From Nymphaea colorata (Eukaryota > Streptophyta > Magnoliopsida > Nymphaeales > Nymphaeaceae): a DNA stretch of 64,000 nucleotides. Shown here one piece after another: positions 44,651 to 56,119 of this stretch. The notes under the pieces were generated by a model that was not told where the DNA came from, ran no database searches, and saw only the letters and a program-made list of their open reading frames with translations. Position numbers and translations under genes: made by a program. Position 1 is the stretch's first letter. Every line of letters starts with the position of its first letter. The stretch is taken from positions 19,720,581 through 19,784,580 of the forward strand of contig NC_045147.1 of the NCBI RefSeq assembly GCF_008831285.2, read 5' to 3'.

Positions 44651-45569
44651 TTATTGTGGCGATGGTTTCTCTATGATTTTTTCCTTCGAATTGATATCGT
44701 TGCACATAACAATATGAACACTGATCCTATTGGTATTCAAACATGCACAGACACCCACGACTTTCAAATTTTTTGAGACCGACATTAGGAGTGATCTTTG
44801 CAACTTGTACCCCATTAGAGACTAATAAACGAAAGGCTGTGTTGGCTTTTCCGGCCGCCTGAGAGCCAGTGGTCTTTTATTTCCACTCGTATGGTGGACC
44901 ATTTTCCACATATACCAAGGTTTAAACGAGTTCAACTGAGTCGAGCTTTCCCTAGCTAAGCTCAATTATCTTGTTTCATCAAGTTTATTTTTCAACTTGA
45001 ATTGGCCTCCCCACAGTTGGATGCTGCAATAGTGCAATGCCTTGCATCTCCTTAATGCTGAACACGGAAGACCAAGCTAAAGCTGCTTTGGATTGAAAGG
45101 GACCTGATGCCCCTCTTTTTCTTTACCAACAACATCTATAACGTGATCTTTCTACTCCTTCCCCCTTTTACTTAGCAGCCAACTCCATCCACCAACAGTC
45201 GAGCGAAGGAGTCCCATGCAAAATTGGGTTCCTCTTCCTCTTCTAACGTTCCGCCTTGCGCCATTATTGTCGTGGCAATCTCTTAGCATATTTTCGTTTT
45301 TTTCAATTTAAAAAAAAAGTTACAATTTTAACTTGATGTCAGAAACTAAAAAATTGAAAAGAATGTAAATTTGTTTGAGCTCCAAACCGATAGATACGAT
45401 GCATTGACAGAAGCAAAATTTAAATTTCCTTTCTGTTCGTACATGGAATACATGACCATATTTTATTAACACCCGTCCAATCAAGTCATAGTCATACTTT
45501 AAACATTCTCTTAAGTCTCTTTAGGTAAAAAAAAAAAAAAAAAAAAGGACCACTTTTTAATTTAAAAGC

Positions 45570-46120
45570 ATATTGTTAACATTAATATCTTTCAACGTAT
45601 CAAAATTTAATTGGATTTCAGAAAAATCAGACATCGATATTAATGCCGTGTCATTTTCACAAGCAATAGGACACACAGGCCGATAGGCCACTGCTGCATA
45701 TCCGTGTGCCTTACCTTTGTTGTTTTCTTGGTAATTAAAAATTTAATTGATTTTAAATATTTTTGGAAAATTAAAAACTTTAAACAATAAACTTATGTGG
45801 GTTCTACACCCATATGATGTGTGTCGGCTCATGTGGGCCGATGTTAACAACAATAATGGAAATGTGCCCGCTTAAATTTGAAGTAATAACAAAGTACGTT
45901 CCAAACAATATTTTTTTTCTTTTTTAATAACAAAATGGATCAAACCCAGATCGGGATCGATTCTCAACATCAGGTTTTCTTTTTTTTTTTCTTTTTTTTT
46001 TAAAACTTTTGGTTATTCATTTGCTCTTTTGTTCAAAAGTATATCGGCCTATGCGTACCTGTGCCATTTAAAATCAGCATCAGTATTCAACTTTTGATAC
46101 GTATCAATCAACATCGGCCG
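45570..46120. repeat. Upstream block shared with the 12.2-kb RLP copy
   Basis: This is the copy of 10955-11560 described above. Poly-T and poly-A tracts differ between the copies. No coding evidence exists. Confidence 0.75.
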
Positions 46121-46238
46121 ATTGCAATCGATTTTATCGATGTTGGGACAATGCTATTAATGAAGATTGTAAATTGCAGCAATGTCGGACGCACATCTTT
46201 CTTTGGGACAAACTCCTTCATTTGTAACTCTAGCCAGT

Positions 46239-46292
46239 ACTTTATTTAAACCCCTTCTTCTCATAGGACTTTATTTAAACCCCTTCTTCTCA
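46239..46292 (+). promoter_or_regulatory. Duplicated TATA-like core promoter
   Basis: A 25-bp unit containing TTTATTTAAACCCCTTCTTCT occurs at 46239-46263 and again at 46268-46292, separated by four bases. Paralogues have one copy. The second copy keeps the usual spacing (92 bp) to the ATG at 46362. Confidence 0.7.
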
Positions 46293-46361
46293 ACCTCTGC
46301 ATTTCCAACTCATTTGATCAACCAAGACAATATCACTCTAGGCATTGCGCTACTCAAGCCA

Positions 46362-48872
46362 ATGGCATTTCGTGTTCTTTCTCCTTTTCTTCTTTTTGGG
46401 CTCGTAGAAATACTTTCATGGGGAGTTTACAGTATCTCCACCCTTTTTCTATTGCTCCATATAAGAGGAGAGGGGGTGATGAAAGGCGACGCAGCATCCT
46501 GCCTCCCCAACCAAAGCTTGGCCCTTTTACAATTCAAGCAAAGTCTATCCCAAGGGTCGCTGCCATTGTTAAGCACGTGGAAGAATGAATCAGATTGTTG
46601 CAAGTGGGAGGGAATCTCATGCGACCATACCACCGGCTTTGTCACCGGCGTCGAAATCTGGAATCTCCGAGTGCAAGTCAGTGATCCAAACTCTTCCTTA
46701 TTTCAACTTTCTCACCTCCAAAATCTTGATCTCAGCGGCAATTTGGTCATTGGTGCGATCTTATCGAGATTGTCGGAACTCACTGACCTCACCGATATTC
46801 GGCTTTCAGACTGCAACTTAAGCGGTCCCATTCCTGAATCCTTCAAACAACTTTCAAGCCTAACCTATCTAGACCTTAGCCGAAACGGATTGAGTGGAGA
46901 AATTCCCCTAGGTATAGTAAAACTCCCCAACCTGCAGACACTGCGCCTTGGTAACAACAAGTTAAATGGTTCCTTTCCTGAATTTGGTAATGAGTTTTCT
47001 CCATTAGTTGATGTCGATCTTTCATATAACATGTTGGATGGGGAGATTCCTCCTTCCATAATTAGAAAGGTGCCTCACCTTGAAGTGTTAGCCATTCAAT
47101 GGAATGGATTTAATGGTACCATCGACTTCTCCTTATTCCAAAATATGGGGAATCTTTCAATTTTGGACCTTTCTTGGAACAATTTGACAGTTGAGTTTCC
47201 CAAAACTGTTTATGTCAACCATTTGGTTCCAATTTTTCCGCATCTAGAAATATTATACTTGATGTCTTGCAACATCAAAGGGAAGGTGCCAACATGGGTG
47301 TGGAGACTACCAGAACTTCAGTATTTGGATCTGTCACATAACAAGCTCGATGGTTTTGAGGAAGCGGTCAATATTAATGGCTCAAGGACCTTCGATCTTC
47401 CATCGATATTCAACACAAGCTTGTCGTTGTATATGTCGAACAATAACATCAAGGGAACGATCCCGTCCTCACTCTTCTGCAATTTGTCCACATTATGGCG
47501 TCTACACCTATCCGAAAATAACCTGACAGGTGCCATACCAGATTGTTTAACCAACTTGACCGGGTTAAATGAGTTAGACCTCAGCAAGAACCAACTACAG
47601 GGTCAGATTCCCAGAAAACTCATTTGTGGTTCCCAGTTTTTAATATCCATTGACTTGAGCGACAACCAATTCACAGGTGAAATGACAAGATTGCTCTATA
47701 ATTGTAGCAATAATTACTTGGTGGTACTTGACCTGTCAAACAACAGACTCACAGGTAGTTTGCCAGACAATTGGCCCACAGCTTTTGATGAACTTGTGGT
47801 GTTGGACTTGAGCAGCAACCAACTACAAGGCCCAATTCCAGAAGAGTTTAGCAATTCCTCCACACCAGCTTTACAAGTGTTCAACCTCAATGACAATAAA
47901 TTGGTTGGCAGGATACCCAGGAATCTTTCTACGTGCAGCGAATTGACGGTTATAAATTTGAGCAACAATGAGCTGAGTGATGTTTTCCCCTTTTGGCTTG
48001 GGCATTTGGACAAGTTGAGTGTGTTGGTGTTAAGTTCCAATAAATTGCATGGCTCCATTAGCTCTCTCTTCTCCATGCATCTATTTTCTTCATTGTTAAT
48101 CCTTGACATTGCTGGGAACCAATTGAAGGGACATATTCCCTCTGCCCTTTTTCAAAATTTTAGTTCCATGAAGAGGAAGCAAACAAATGTTAGCTTTGAG
48201 GACCCATCAGCTCTACCATACACCACAAATTGGGAAAGATTGTTATTAACCATCAAAGGACAGAGCCAAAAATGGAGGCTGATTACCATTTTGACATGCA
48301 TTGATTTGTCCAACAATCTATTCACTGGAACAATTCCTGAAGATATAGGTGCACTAGACATGCTCTATTCGTTGAACTTGTCACGGAACAACCTGAACGG
48401 TCCCATCCCGACGTCATTCGGACAATTGCAAAGCATAGAGTCGCTGGACCTTTCTCATAACAAGTTATCAGGAAGTATACCTAAGGAGCTTGCACACGAT
48501 ACATTTCTCTCTACCTTGGACTTGTCATATAACAATCTTCAAGGGAGAATCCCTCAAGACAACCAGTTTGACACATTCAATGCTACTTCATTTGAAGGCA
48601 ATCCAGGACTTTGTGGACCACCACTGCCAATCTCATGCCCAAGTGCCAACAGTGAGCCTCAAGGCTCCATTAATCATGTCAATGAAATGGCCCGAGAGCC
48701 ACACTGGGAGTATTTAGCAGCAGGGATTGGCTACGCTGTGGGTTTCTTGACAACCATACTGCCCATCTTGTTTATTCGAAAAGTGGGGACTTGGTTTTGT
48801 GTTCATGTGGACAGGGCATTTGAGACCTGCATTAATATTCCTCCTTTATCATGGAGTTTCTGCAAAGCATAA
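46362..48872 (+). CDS. LRR receptor-like protein (RLP), intact, 836 aa
   Basis: This is a subfamily A receptor with the same architecture as the 32604 gene: signal sequence (MAFRVLSPFLLFGLVEIL), LRRNT (CLPNQSLALLQFKQ, DCCKWEGISCD), about 22 LRRs, island region (QNFSSMKRKQTNVSFED...LLTIKGQSQKW), four LRRs, LCGPPLPISCPS, TM helix YLAAGIGYAVGFLTTILPILFI with GxxxG, and a tail ending SFCKA. It lacks exactly one 24-residue LRR: CNIKG joins directly to KVPTWVWRLPE, where relatives have EFPWFLQNTKAV...NNISG between. The frame is preserved, so the protein is plausibly functional with altered specificity. An in-frame ATG at 46182 would place both TATA boxes inside the coding region, so 46362 is preferred. 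Function would require a partner kinase such as SOBIR1 (family knowledge). Confidence 0.92.
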   Translation: MAFRVLSPFLLFGLVEILSWGVYSISTLFLLLHIRGEGVMKGDAASCLPNQSLALLQFKQSLSQGSLPLLSTWKNESDCCKWEGISCDHTTGFVTGVEIWNLRVQVSDPNSSLFQLSHLQNLDLSGNLVIGAILSRLSELTDLTDIRLSDCNLSGPIPESFKQLSSLTYLDLSRNGLSGEIPLGIVKLPNLQTLRLGNNKLNGSFPEFGNEFSPLVDVDLSYNMLDGEIPPSIIRKVPHLEVLAIQWNGFNGTIDFSLFQNMGNLSILDLSWNNLTVEFPKTVYVNHLVPIFPHLEILYLMSCNIKGKVPTWVWRLPELQYLDLSHNKLDGFEEAVNINGSRTFDLPSIFNTSLSLYMSNNNIKGTIPSSLFCNLSTLWRLHLSENNLTGAIPDCLTNLTGLNELDLSKNQLQGQIPRKLICGSQFLISIDLSDNQFTGEMTRLLYNCSNNYLVVLDLSNNRLTGSLPDNWPTAFDELVVLDLSSNQLQGPIPEEFSNSSTPALQVFNLNDNKLVGRIPRNLSTCSELTVINLSNNELSDVFPFWLGHLDKLSVLVLSSNKLHGSISSLFSMHLFSSLLILDIAGNQLKGHIPSALFQNFSSMKRKQTNVSFEDPSALPYTTNWERLLLTIKGQSQKWRLITILTCIDLSNNLFTGTIPEDIGALDMLYSLNLSRNNLNGPIPTSFGQLQSIESLDLSHNKLSGSIPKELAHDTFLSTLDLSYNNLQGRIPQDNQFDTFNATSFEGNPGLCGPPLPISCPSANSEPQGSINHVNEMAREPHWEYLAAGIGYAVGFLTTILPILFIRKVGTWFCVHVDRAFETCINIPPLSWSFCKA

Positions 48873-50400
48873 CATATTATACCCATCGGACTTTTGTTTG
48901 TTGTAATATTTGTTTCATGTTCGCCTTTCAATTTCAAGTTCTACGTTTTTCGAATACATAAATTTCATGGACTGTATGTGGTTTGGGAGAAAATTAGATT
49001 GAATGTTGATAACGAGCTTGAGGCCTTGTTGCTGTTTGACCTTCTATAGTTCCCGTATGTACATTGAGTATCATATTTTGATTAGTGTCATGCGAGTGGC
49101 CTAATGTAAAGGTACTAATTAAGTAGTGGGGGTTTTGTTTATTTTTTCTAAAAAAAATGGTATTTTGTTATAATTATATTTTTTCCTGATGGCTGAAGTA
49201 AGTTGCATCTAAAGTATCCCCATTAATCCTTATGTGAATGCCCTCCATACGTTTCATCAATACAAAGGGGTTAGTTAATTTAGACGGCATATGTGACAAC
49301 GTAACAAGCTATTCTAAGAAGCAATTAAGTTATTCACACTCTCGTGCAAATTGATTGGATATAGATCGTCCAAAGTATCAAATATGCCTTTTGCAGAATT
49401 TAAAAAGAATTTTGATTTCTGCATCCAATCATTTGTGCAATTGTGTCTATTTCTAATGACTAATTTGTCGATGAAAAAATGATATGGGTATTATATACGT
49501 ATATATAATAATGTTTTTTGTTTCATACCTGCTCTCCTACGGGGATATGATTGTCTAGGATTCATACTTGGTCCAGTTTTGCATTTATATATAAAGTTGT
49601 ATCGGTTTCACACTGGTAGGAGATATTTGAGCAGATAGGGTTTGATATTTAACAATGACAACAGAAATAAATGTAAAAGCTGAATGAAGTTAAAACTGTG
49701 AGAGAGCAGTAGAGTTCACACGTCTTTTGGGTAAACCCCACGAAATATTGACATCAATGAATAGGACGTGTTGGTCGCCCCATTCTTCATGATGAGCACT
49801 GCCATTCTTCACGTTGGAACCATCTCCACAGCTAGCCAGTGGTGGAGTTGCAAGTTTTGAAGCAGTCGAGTCACTAACTCAGACCTAATGTGTGCCGCTC
49901 CTGTTGACGATGAAGGGAAAATTGGGGATTCCGGATTTGAATCTGATATCAACTGAACAGTTGTTTATATCCAATTGAGAAAATAAATTAGATTTATATT
50001 TAGGAAATGACATCCAGATGGGTTCAGATTCGATCACATTTTAGTTTTAAATAAATATTCTACATCCAATGCTCTAATATTTTAAAAATTGGTCATATTC
50101 ATATTCAGATATGAACGTAAAAATTGGATTCAGACTAGACCCGTTTTGTTAAATCAGTTTATGGATTTAGATTTTGACCTTCACAACAACAGTTTAAGTG
50201 GAAAGGATTCAGACTAGAACGTAAAAATTGGTCATATTCATATTCAGATATGACGGCAGGAAAGGAAAACCTTTTGGGAAGATAAAAATGGAAACCAAAA
50301 AGTAAAAAGATTATACTTAAAAAAAAAAAAAAAAAAACTATTAAAATGTCCTCTGCTCTGCTCTTATTGTGTACGTAGGTCACATGCACCTAACCTAACG
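48873..50400. repeat. RLP subfamily A 3' flank, copy 4
   Basis: This flank is collinear with the other three 3' flanks to about 49560, then with 16250-16740 (GTTGTATCGGTTTCACACTGG). It includes an LRR crumb at 50160-50205 (LDFDLHNNSLSG). No gene is present. 50420-50530 repeats the 28440-28555 RLP crumb, and 50530-51190 shows only flank-type repeats. Confidence 0.75.
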
Positions 50401-51194
50401 GCGCACACAACTCATTCTAAAGTGGTGGTAGGTGGAGGTAATAAATTTGGGTGGGCATGACTTGACTCATGTTTTTCCTTTTTGGCTTCGCCATTGGGAA
50501 TAAATTCCAATAAATTGGGATTGGGAGGGTTGCTTTCTATTGGCGTCGAAAACATATTACATTATGGGCGGGGTAATATAAAACTTCAAAATGAATGAAT
50601 CCTGACTTTCTGATGTCCTTCTTGTTCAATGGCAACTGCAGCATTGTCATCATACTGGGCTATCATGATGTTGCCGTGCTTAAGTTATTTATATGTGAGG
50701 ATAATTAATTACAATTCAATTCGAATAACAGTCGTACATAAATTTGAAAAATTAAATTCAAAATCATAGTATGAGTACCCATTTCCATTTCCTTATGCTT
50801 TTGAATAGGGAAAGGGGGAACTTCTAATTTTTGAAGTTGGAAGCGAGTGGGTCGACCAGATGGATCGAAACATTCAAGACAAGTTGGACGCTTAACTAGT
50901 AATAAATTGGAATGAAATGGTGAAGGCGTTGCATCTCCTTGCGAAATAAATGCTAAGCACGGAAGGCCAAGCTAGCTAGGATTCCTCGCTGGCAAGATTT
51001 TACAGCTGCCTTGGATTGATACGGACCTGATGCCCCTCTTTTAATTTTGAGAACAATCAGTCTTCTGTTTTGGTTTAGTGTCCCAAAAGTTAATCAGATC
51101 AACTGACATTTGATCTCAAACATTACGACCCTAAACACTTTCTTTAATACCATCAGTTTTGGTTTCTCCAGTGTACAAATGAAGCGCTTATCTT

Positions 51195-52510
51195 GTTCGA
51201 TCTCGTCCGGAGCATAACACGTTTTGTTTTCATTGCAGATTTACTTGTTTAGCTACTTGTGAGTGAGAAGGGTGAGCTCTATCCTAACGCATCACTTGTA
51301 CAAGAATATATTTCGTTTCCCTCGTTGGAGAGAAGAAAATCAGGGTACCTGGTAGTAACAAGCTTGTGCAAGAAGCGTTCGTTGATGAATGAACCTTTAC
51401 GCTTTTAACTGATGGTACAATCAATGCTCAATCATATGCAAGTTTCCTACAGTAAAGGCTTAAAAAGGAAAAGGTGCTTCAGAATTTTCCGACCAGTATT
51501 GGATGGCTGGATTAAAGGGGCTTTATTCTTTGAACTTATTGAATAACCTAAATTCATAGTCATATATGCCTAGGGCACTTGCAATGAATGCAGTCACTTG
51601 ACCTGTCAATTTCAGCTATTATGCTTTTCTGATGCGTCATTTTTTTGGAATGAATGTTGTTTGGGAGAAAATTAATGCGCCTGCTGACAAAGCGATGCAT
51701 GAGTGTCCAATTCTTCTTGATGAATGAACTTCAATCTTTGCACAGCGAATATGAACTAGATTCTGATGATATGCAAATAACGTAGTATTGGTGCGTTCAT
51801 TTATTTTTCCAAAACTAGTGTTTTCATAGCATGTGTTCGTTTTTTGATACGAGCTGCGGCATTAATACTTATTGGCAAAAGAAAGTCGTAGAATATCGGT
51901 ACCCAAGAGATGACCTTTTATGATGTAAATCACTTCCATTAGCGTTTCCTGCCAGATTTCTGCTTCTGATCTTTTCAAGTTTTCTGAACTCATCATCCAC
52001 CTATTCATCACCTCACATAAATCTACATACCCACATAAAGTTGCCAAAGGTCGGATATATCCTGTGACCAACTAGTCACATTAAGACTTATATCATCAAC
52101 TAGTCGTATTTGGATTTAATATCCGTTTGCAACCGAGTCCAAACCTGAGTACGAGACCCAACAATAATCCAACAAATATCCGACCAGGTCGCAGAAAATA
52201 TCGGATCTCATGTTGTGGGTTCTGGATTTAGCTTTCAAAGACGCAACCCAATCTCGTGGCTGTTCACCAATTCATGACCAACTGTAGGAACCTATGGAAA
52301 TCTAATCCAAGTGAATTGGAAACATTGAATATGTTGGATTTGCGTTTTGCTTTTGCTGAAGAAAAAGGCCTCTCGTAATGGCGTGGAACAAAAATCTGCA
52401 GCTGCGGTGAAACCTTTCATAAATCCGAAGCAATACCAAAATTAATCCGGGGCAGTGTATAGAACAGAACTTACATCAAGAAACAAGAAAAAAATGCGAG
52501 GGCGTTAAGT
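51195..52510. repeat. Second complete copy of the 7.7-9.8 kb block
   Basis: The order is 3'-flank segment, then 'agctattatgcttttctgat', then 'ccaactagtcacattaagac', then the arm of the inverted repeat at 52289. Together with 52640-52950 and 53220-54396 it reproduces the 7.7-13.1 kb region with deletions. Confidence 0.8.
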
Positions 52511-52640
52511 GATTATTTGTATAGGCTGCGGATTTTTGTTCCACGGCACTACGAGAGGCCTCTTTGTTCAGTAAAAAGCAAAACGCAGATCCAACATATT
52601 CAATGTTTCCAATTCGCTTGGATTAAGTTTCCCTAGGTTA
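52289..52640. repeat. Large inverted repeat (arms ~115 bp, loop ~120 bp)
   Basis: The left arm at 52289-52403 contains 'attggaaacattgaatatgt' and 'aggcctctcgtaatg'. The right arm at 52524-52640 is its reverse complement with about ten mismatches and small indels (for example 'cactacgagaggcctc' and 'acatattcaatgtttccaat'). The left arm alone is present in the paralogous block (9207-9308), so the right arm was added as an inverted copy. The structure could fold into a long hairpin if transcribed. Confidence 0.88.
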
Positions 52641-52974
52641 TATTCTGGTTTGAATGAAAAATCCAATTTCAATTTGGCTAACCAATTTTCTCCCACAAAA
52701 TATGCTTGTTGCATGTAAATTTGCAAGGAATCCAGGCATCAACCAACATTTTGCAAGGTTCCCAGATCGAGATCCAGCATGCATTTAATCGGGTCAATTC
52801 AGAAGATGATCCGAACCTTTTAAGGCAATGACTTGGATGTTGAGCGATGCCCATCTTCTAAAGGGAATGAGGAATTTATAAGTGGTTAAAAACCGCCGAC
52901 ATTTATCAGTAGTACTGTTTAAGTTTGATATTCTCAATCTTGGAGTACCTTAATTTGTATAATCAGCTGCTTGA

Positions 52975-53211
52975 TTACCTTATTAATTTAATAAGATGTT
53001 GTGGAGGATTCAAACATCGACCGAACTTTCTCAATTTAATACATATTAGTTTAGGCTCTAAATCATGATTCGATTTAGGACAAGCAATATTATATGGGTA
53101 GAACTTCAACTGAAAAACAGAAAAATAAAATAATGAACTATCAGTGGATTCCATTAACCAAGATTTGCCGGGAGTAATGGTCAGGCCTTTTATTACCAAT
53201 TTTTGATACAA
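52975..53211 (-). other. Unsupported short ORF region
   Basis: One minus-strand ORF of 78 codons lies here. It has no motif, no paralogue elsewhere in the window and ordinary AT-rich composition. It is recorded only to say what the gap holds; I see no gene. Confidence 0.15.
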
Positions 53212-53590
53212 TTAGCATCTGCCGATTGCGATCGATTTGATCGACGTTGGGTGCCCATCTTTACGCACAACTTCAAAGCCAGTCCCTCCCTTCATGTTCA
53301 CCAATAAAGTTGGGTTGCTCCATGGGCATATATATGATGAAGGCATTGTGTATTGAGAGCCAGTAGCCTCAATGAATATTGGCGGAAAGAAAAGCTTAGC
53401 CGCTTGGTAGAATGGGATTAATTATGAAAATCTTAACTCAACATGGACGAGCTAGCAGTTCGCCAACCCGGCCTTATTATATGGTTGCATAGTTGGTCCA
53501 ATGCTATGAATGAAAATCGTAATTTGCAGCAACGTCAGACGCACATCTTTTTTGGGACAAACTCAAAAAATTTGCAACTCTAGCCAGTCC

Positions 53591-53600
53591 TTTATTTAAA
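53591..53600 (+). promoter_or_regulatory. TATA-like core promoter element of the 53.6-kb RLP copy
   Basis: TTTATTTAAA after TAGCCAGTCC matches the other copies. It is only 52 bp from the ATG because about 40 bp of leader is missing. Confidence 0.55.
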
Positions 53601-53642
53601 CCCCCTTCTCCTCATTTCCAACTCATTTGATCAACCAAGCCA

Positions 53643-54492
53643 ATGGCATTTCGCGCTCTTTCTCCTTTCCTTCTTTTTGGGCTTGTAGAAATGCTGTCAT
53701 GGGGAGTTTACAGTATCTCCACCCTTTTTCTATTGCTCCATATAAGAGGAGAGGGGGTGATGAAAGGCGAAGCAGCATCCTGCCTCCCCAACCAAAGCTT
53801 GGCCCTTTTACAATTCAAGCAAAGTCTATCCCAAGGGTCGCGGCCATTGTTAAGCACGTGGAAGAATGAATCAGATTGTTGCGAGTGGGAGGGAATCTCT
53901 TGCGACCGACCATACCACCGGCTTTGTCACCGGCGTCGAAATCTGGAATCTCCGAGTGCAAGTCAGTGATCCAAACTCTTCCTTATTTCAACTTTCTCAC
54001 CTCCAAAATCTTGATCTCAGCGGCAATTTGGTCATTGGTGCGATCTTATCGAGATTGTCGGAACTCACTGACCTCACCAAACTTTCACTCTCAGATTGCA
54101 GCTTAATCGGTCCCATTCCTGAATCCTTCAAACAACTTTCAAACCTAACCTATTTAGACCTTAGCCGAAATAGATTGAGTGGAGAAATTCCTCGAGGTAT
54201 AGTAAAACACCCCAACCTGCAGACACTGATCCTTTGTGGCAACAAGTTAATTGGTTCATTTCCTGATTTTGGTAATGAGTTTTCCCCATTAGTTGATGTC
54301 GATCTTTCAGATAACATGTTGGATGGGGAGATTCCACCTTCCATAATTAGAAAGTTGTCTCATCTTGAAGTGCTGGACATTCAACTGAATAGATTTGTAC
54401 AGGGAACTGCATTTTCAGCTCACCGCAACAATCAAAACCAGAGCCGCACCAAAAGGAACCTATATAGGGTAGGGACATCAGAAATAAAGTAG
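53643..54492 (+). pseudogene. 5' part of an RLP, frameshifted and fused to foreign sequence
   Basis: The start MAFRALSPFLLFGLVEML, LRRNT and promoter match intact relatives. A tandem GACC duplication at 53904-53911, identical to that at 12455-12462, shifts the frame; the first frame ends at 53969. In the other frame LRRs (LDLSGNLVIGAILSRLSELTDL, GPIPESFKQLSNLTYLDLSRNRLSGEIP, DVDLSDNMLDGEIPPSIIRKL) continue until QLNRF at about 54396. From 54397 the sequence is instead a copy of 29591-29750, giving an irrelevant tail that stops at 54492. The remaining three quarters of the receptor are missing. It is a dead chimera. Confidence 0.9.
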
Positions 54493-54679
54493 CTGAATCC
54501 TGGATACCTTCACCCAGCATCCATCCCTGACACTATGCAAACCATTAACATATTGTTATTGCAAATAAGTATTTCATGCAACGACTTCAAGTCAACCACT
54601 TGTAGGATTGATGCCATTGTCTAAGACTCGTTGCTTAAGCCTTATCGTGTTCGTGGTAGGCACGGTCTTAAAAGACTTT

Positions 54680-55056
54680 CTCCTTTTTCTTTCAATTTCA
54701 ATTATGAGAATATTACCACCTAGCTGACACATGGCTGCTTCTTTGTGATTGTAATATGATATATATAGCAACCAAGGGTGTACTGGTGGGTTGGAGTGAG
54801 TCTAATTATTTGTTTTTTATGATTTTTTTTTTTCGAACTGATAGCACGACACTCTGGGTATAAGACGTATCCATCTATATTCCAAAACAGGTGCTGATCC
54901 CAAAAGTTAGGAGAATGAAATGGCTTTAAATCACTTCTGTTTACTCGCATATGTATATTGATAAGATAACATCGTTATCTTCCAAGACTAAAAACATAAC
55001 CTGTTTGGATAAAAAGCAATGTTTTTGAAGCAAGGAAGAACTTGATCTCAATCACT
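54680..55056. repeat. Copy of the 32110-32485 upstream block
   Basis: This copy is collinear with 32110-32485. It follows the foreign segment and a single GCCCC-family unit (54580-54670), and is followed by unique sequence rather than an RLP promoter. 55130-55330 then resembles 45400-45600. Confidence 0.7.
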
Positions 55057-55225
55057 GTGGGCAATAAAATAAAAAATGGACTAAGTATTAGCCGACTTGC
55101 CTTACAGGTTTACTTACACTGTTTTTTCCAAAATTTAAATTTCCTATTCTGTTTGTACATGGAATACACGCCAACATTTTATTATCACCTGTTCACCTGT
55201 CTAATCAAGTCATACTTTAAGCATT

Positions 55226-55252
55226 CCTTTAAATATATATATATATATATAT
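55226..55252. repeat. (AT)n microsatellite
   Basis: About 13 AT units in an AT-rich setting, at the site where the 45.5-kb copy carries a long poly-A run. Confidence 0.85.
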
Positions 55253-55887
55253 AGGACCACTTTTTAATTTAAAAGCATACTGTTAACGTTAATATCTTTC
55301 AACGTAACGTATCGTAATTTAATTGGCTGAGGGTCGATTATAATTCAAATTATTTTAGACCCCTAAAAAGGCACCACATATAAAGCAAATGACTAAAGAG
55401 CACTCGTATATAAAATACACACATAGATATAATCAGCTGCTTCCTCACCTTATTAATTTATTCTCTCCAATCACGGAACCCGTTAAATATAGGTCACATT
55501 GGCTGCTCTAATTTGATCAGCTACTAGTTAGTTCACGAGATTGAGCACAGCCTTTTCATGGGACCGAAAATTAAGCCATCTAGGATTAAACCAGCGCCAT
55601 TCTGTCCGTTTGATCTGAAGCGGAACCTTCATTTCTGCATGAGTTTGGATCGCTATATGAAAATAATTTTGAATCAGAACTGGATTTGATAAATTGCACC
55701 ACTCACTCAAATGGGATCGAGTTTATATCCAAGTTACAAATTCATTTTAACGTAGTAAAATTCTTCTTTCAAGTTGACTTTGTCATTCTTTATCAGCAGG
55801 TATATTTTACCTTTTTTTTTTTTTGTTAAAATTGAATCTGATAATCATGCACAAAGACTGACCGGATGTTAAACGAAAACTAACTGC

Positions 55888-55965
55888 CTACCAACCTCTA
55901 ATTTATCCATTGTGCCAAACCCTCACCTACCAACCTCTACTTCATCCATTGTGCCAAACCCTCAC
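55888..55965. repeat. 39-bp tandem duplication
   Basis: Two units beginning CTACCAACCTCTA and ending GTGCCAAACCCTCAC lie head to tail with two visible differences. Confidence 0.88.
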
Positions 55966-56119
55966 CGATGATCATCACCTACACCTGATGTTAACAGCAG
56001 TCACACAGTGATGCATGCATAAAGAACACCGTTTGTTATTTATCTCATATTATCATTTTCATGCAAGACTTAGAGTATGATTGATACATAAATGAATATG
56101 TCATTACCTCGAGTCAACC

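Noticed and set aside
46182-46361. Upstream in-frame ATG giving a longer N-terminus for the 46.4-kb RLP
   Set aside because: It would put the duplicated TATA-like boxes and conserved leader inside the coding region, and the added residues are not conserved in paralogues.
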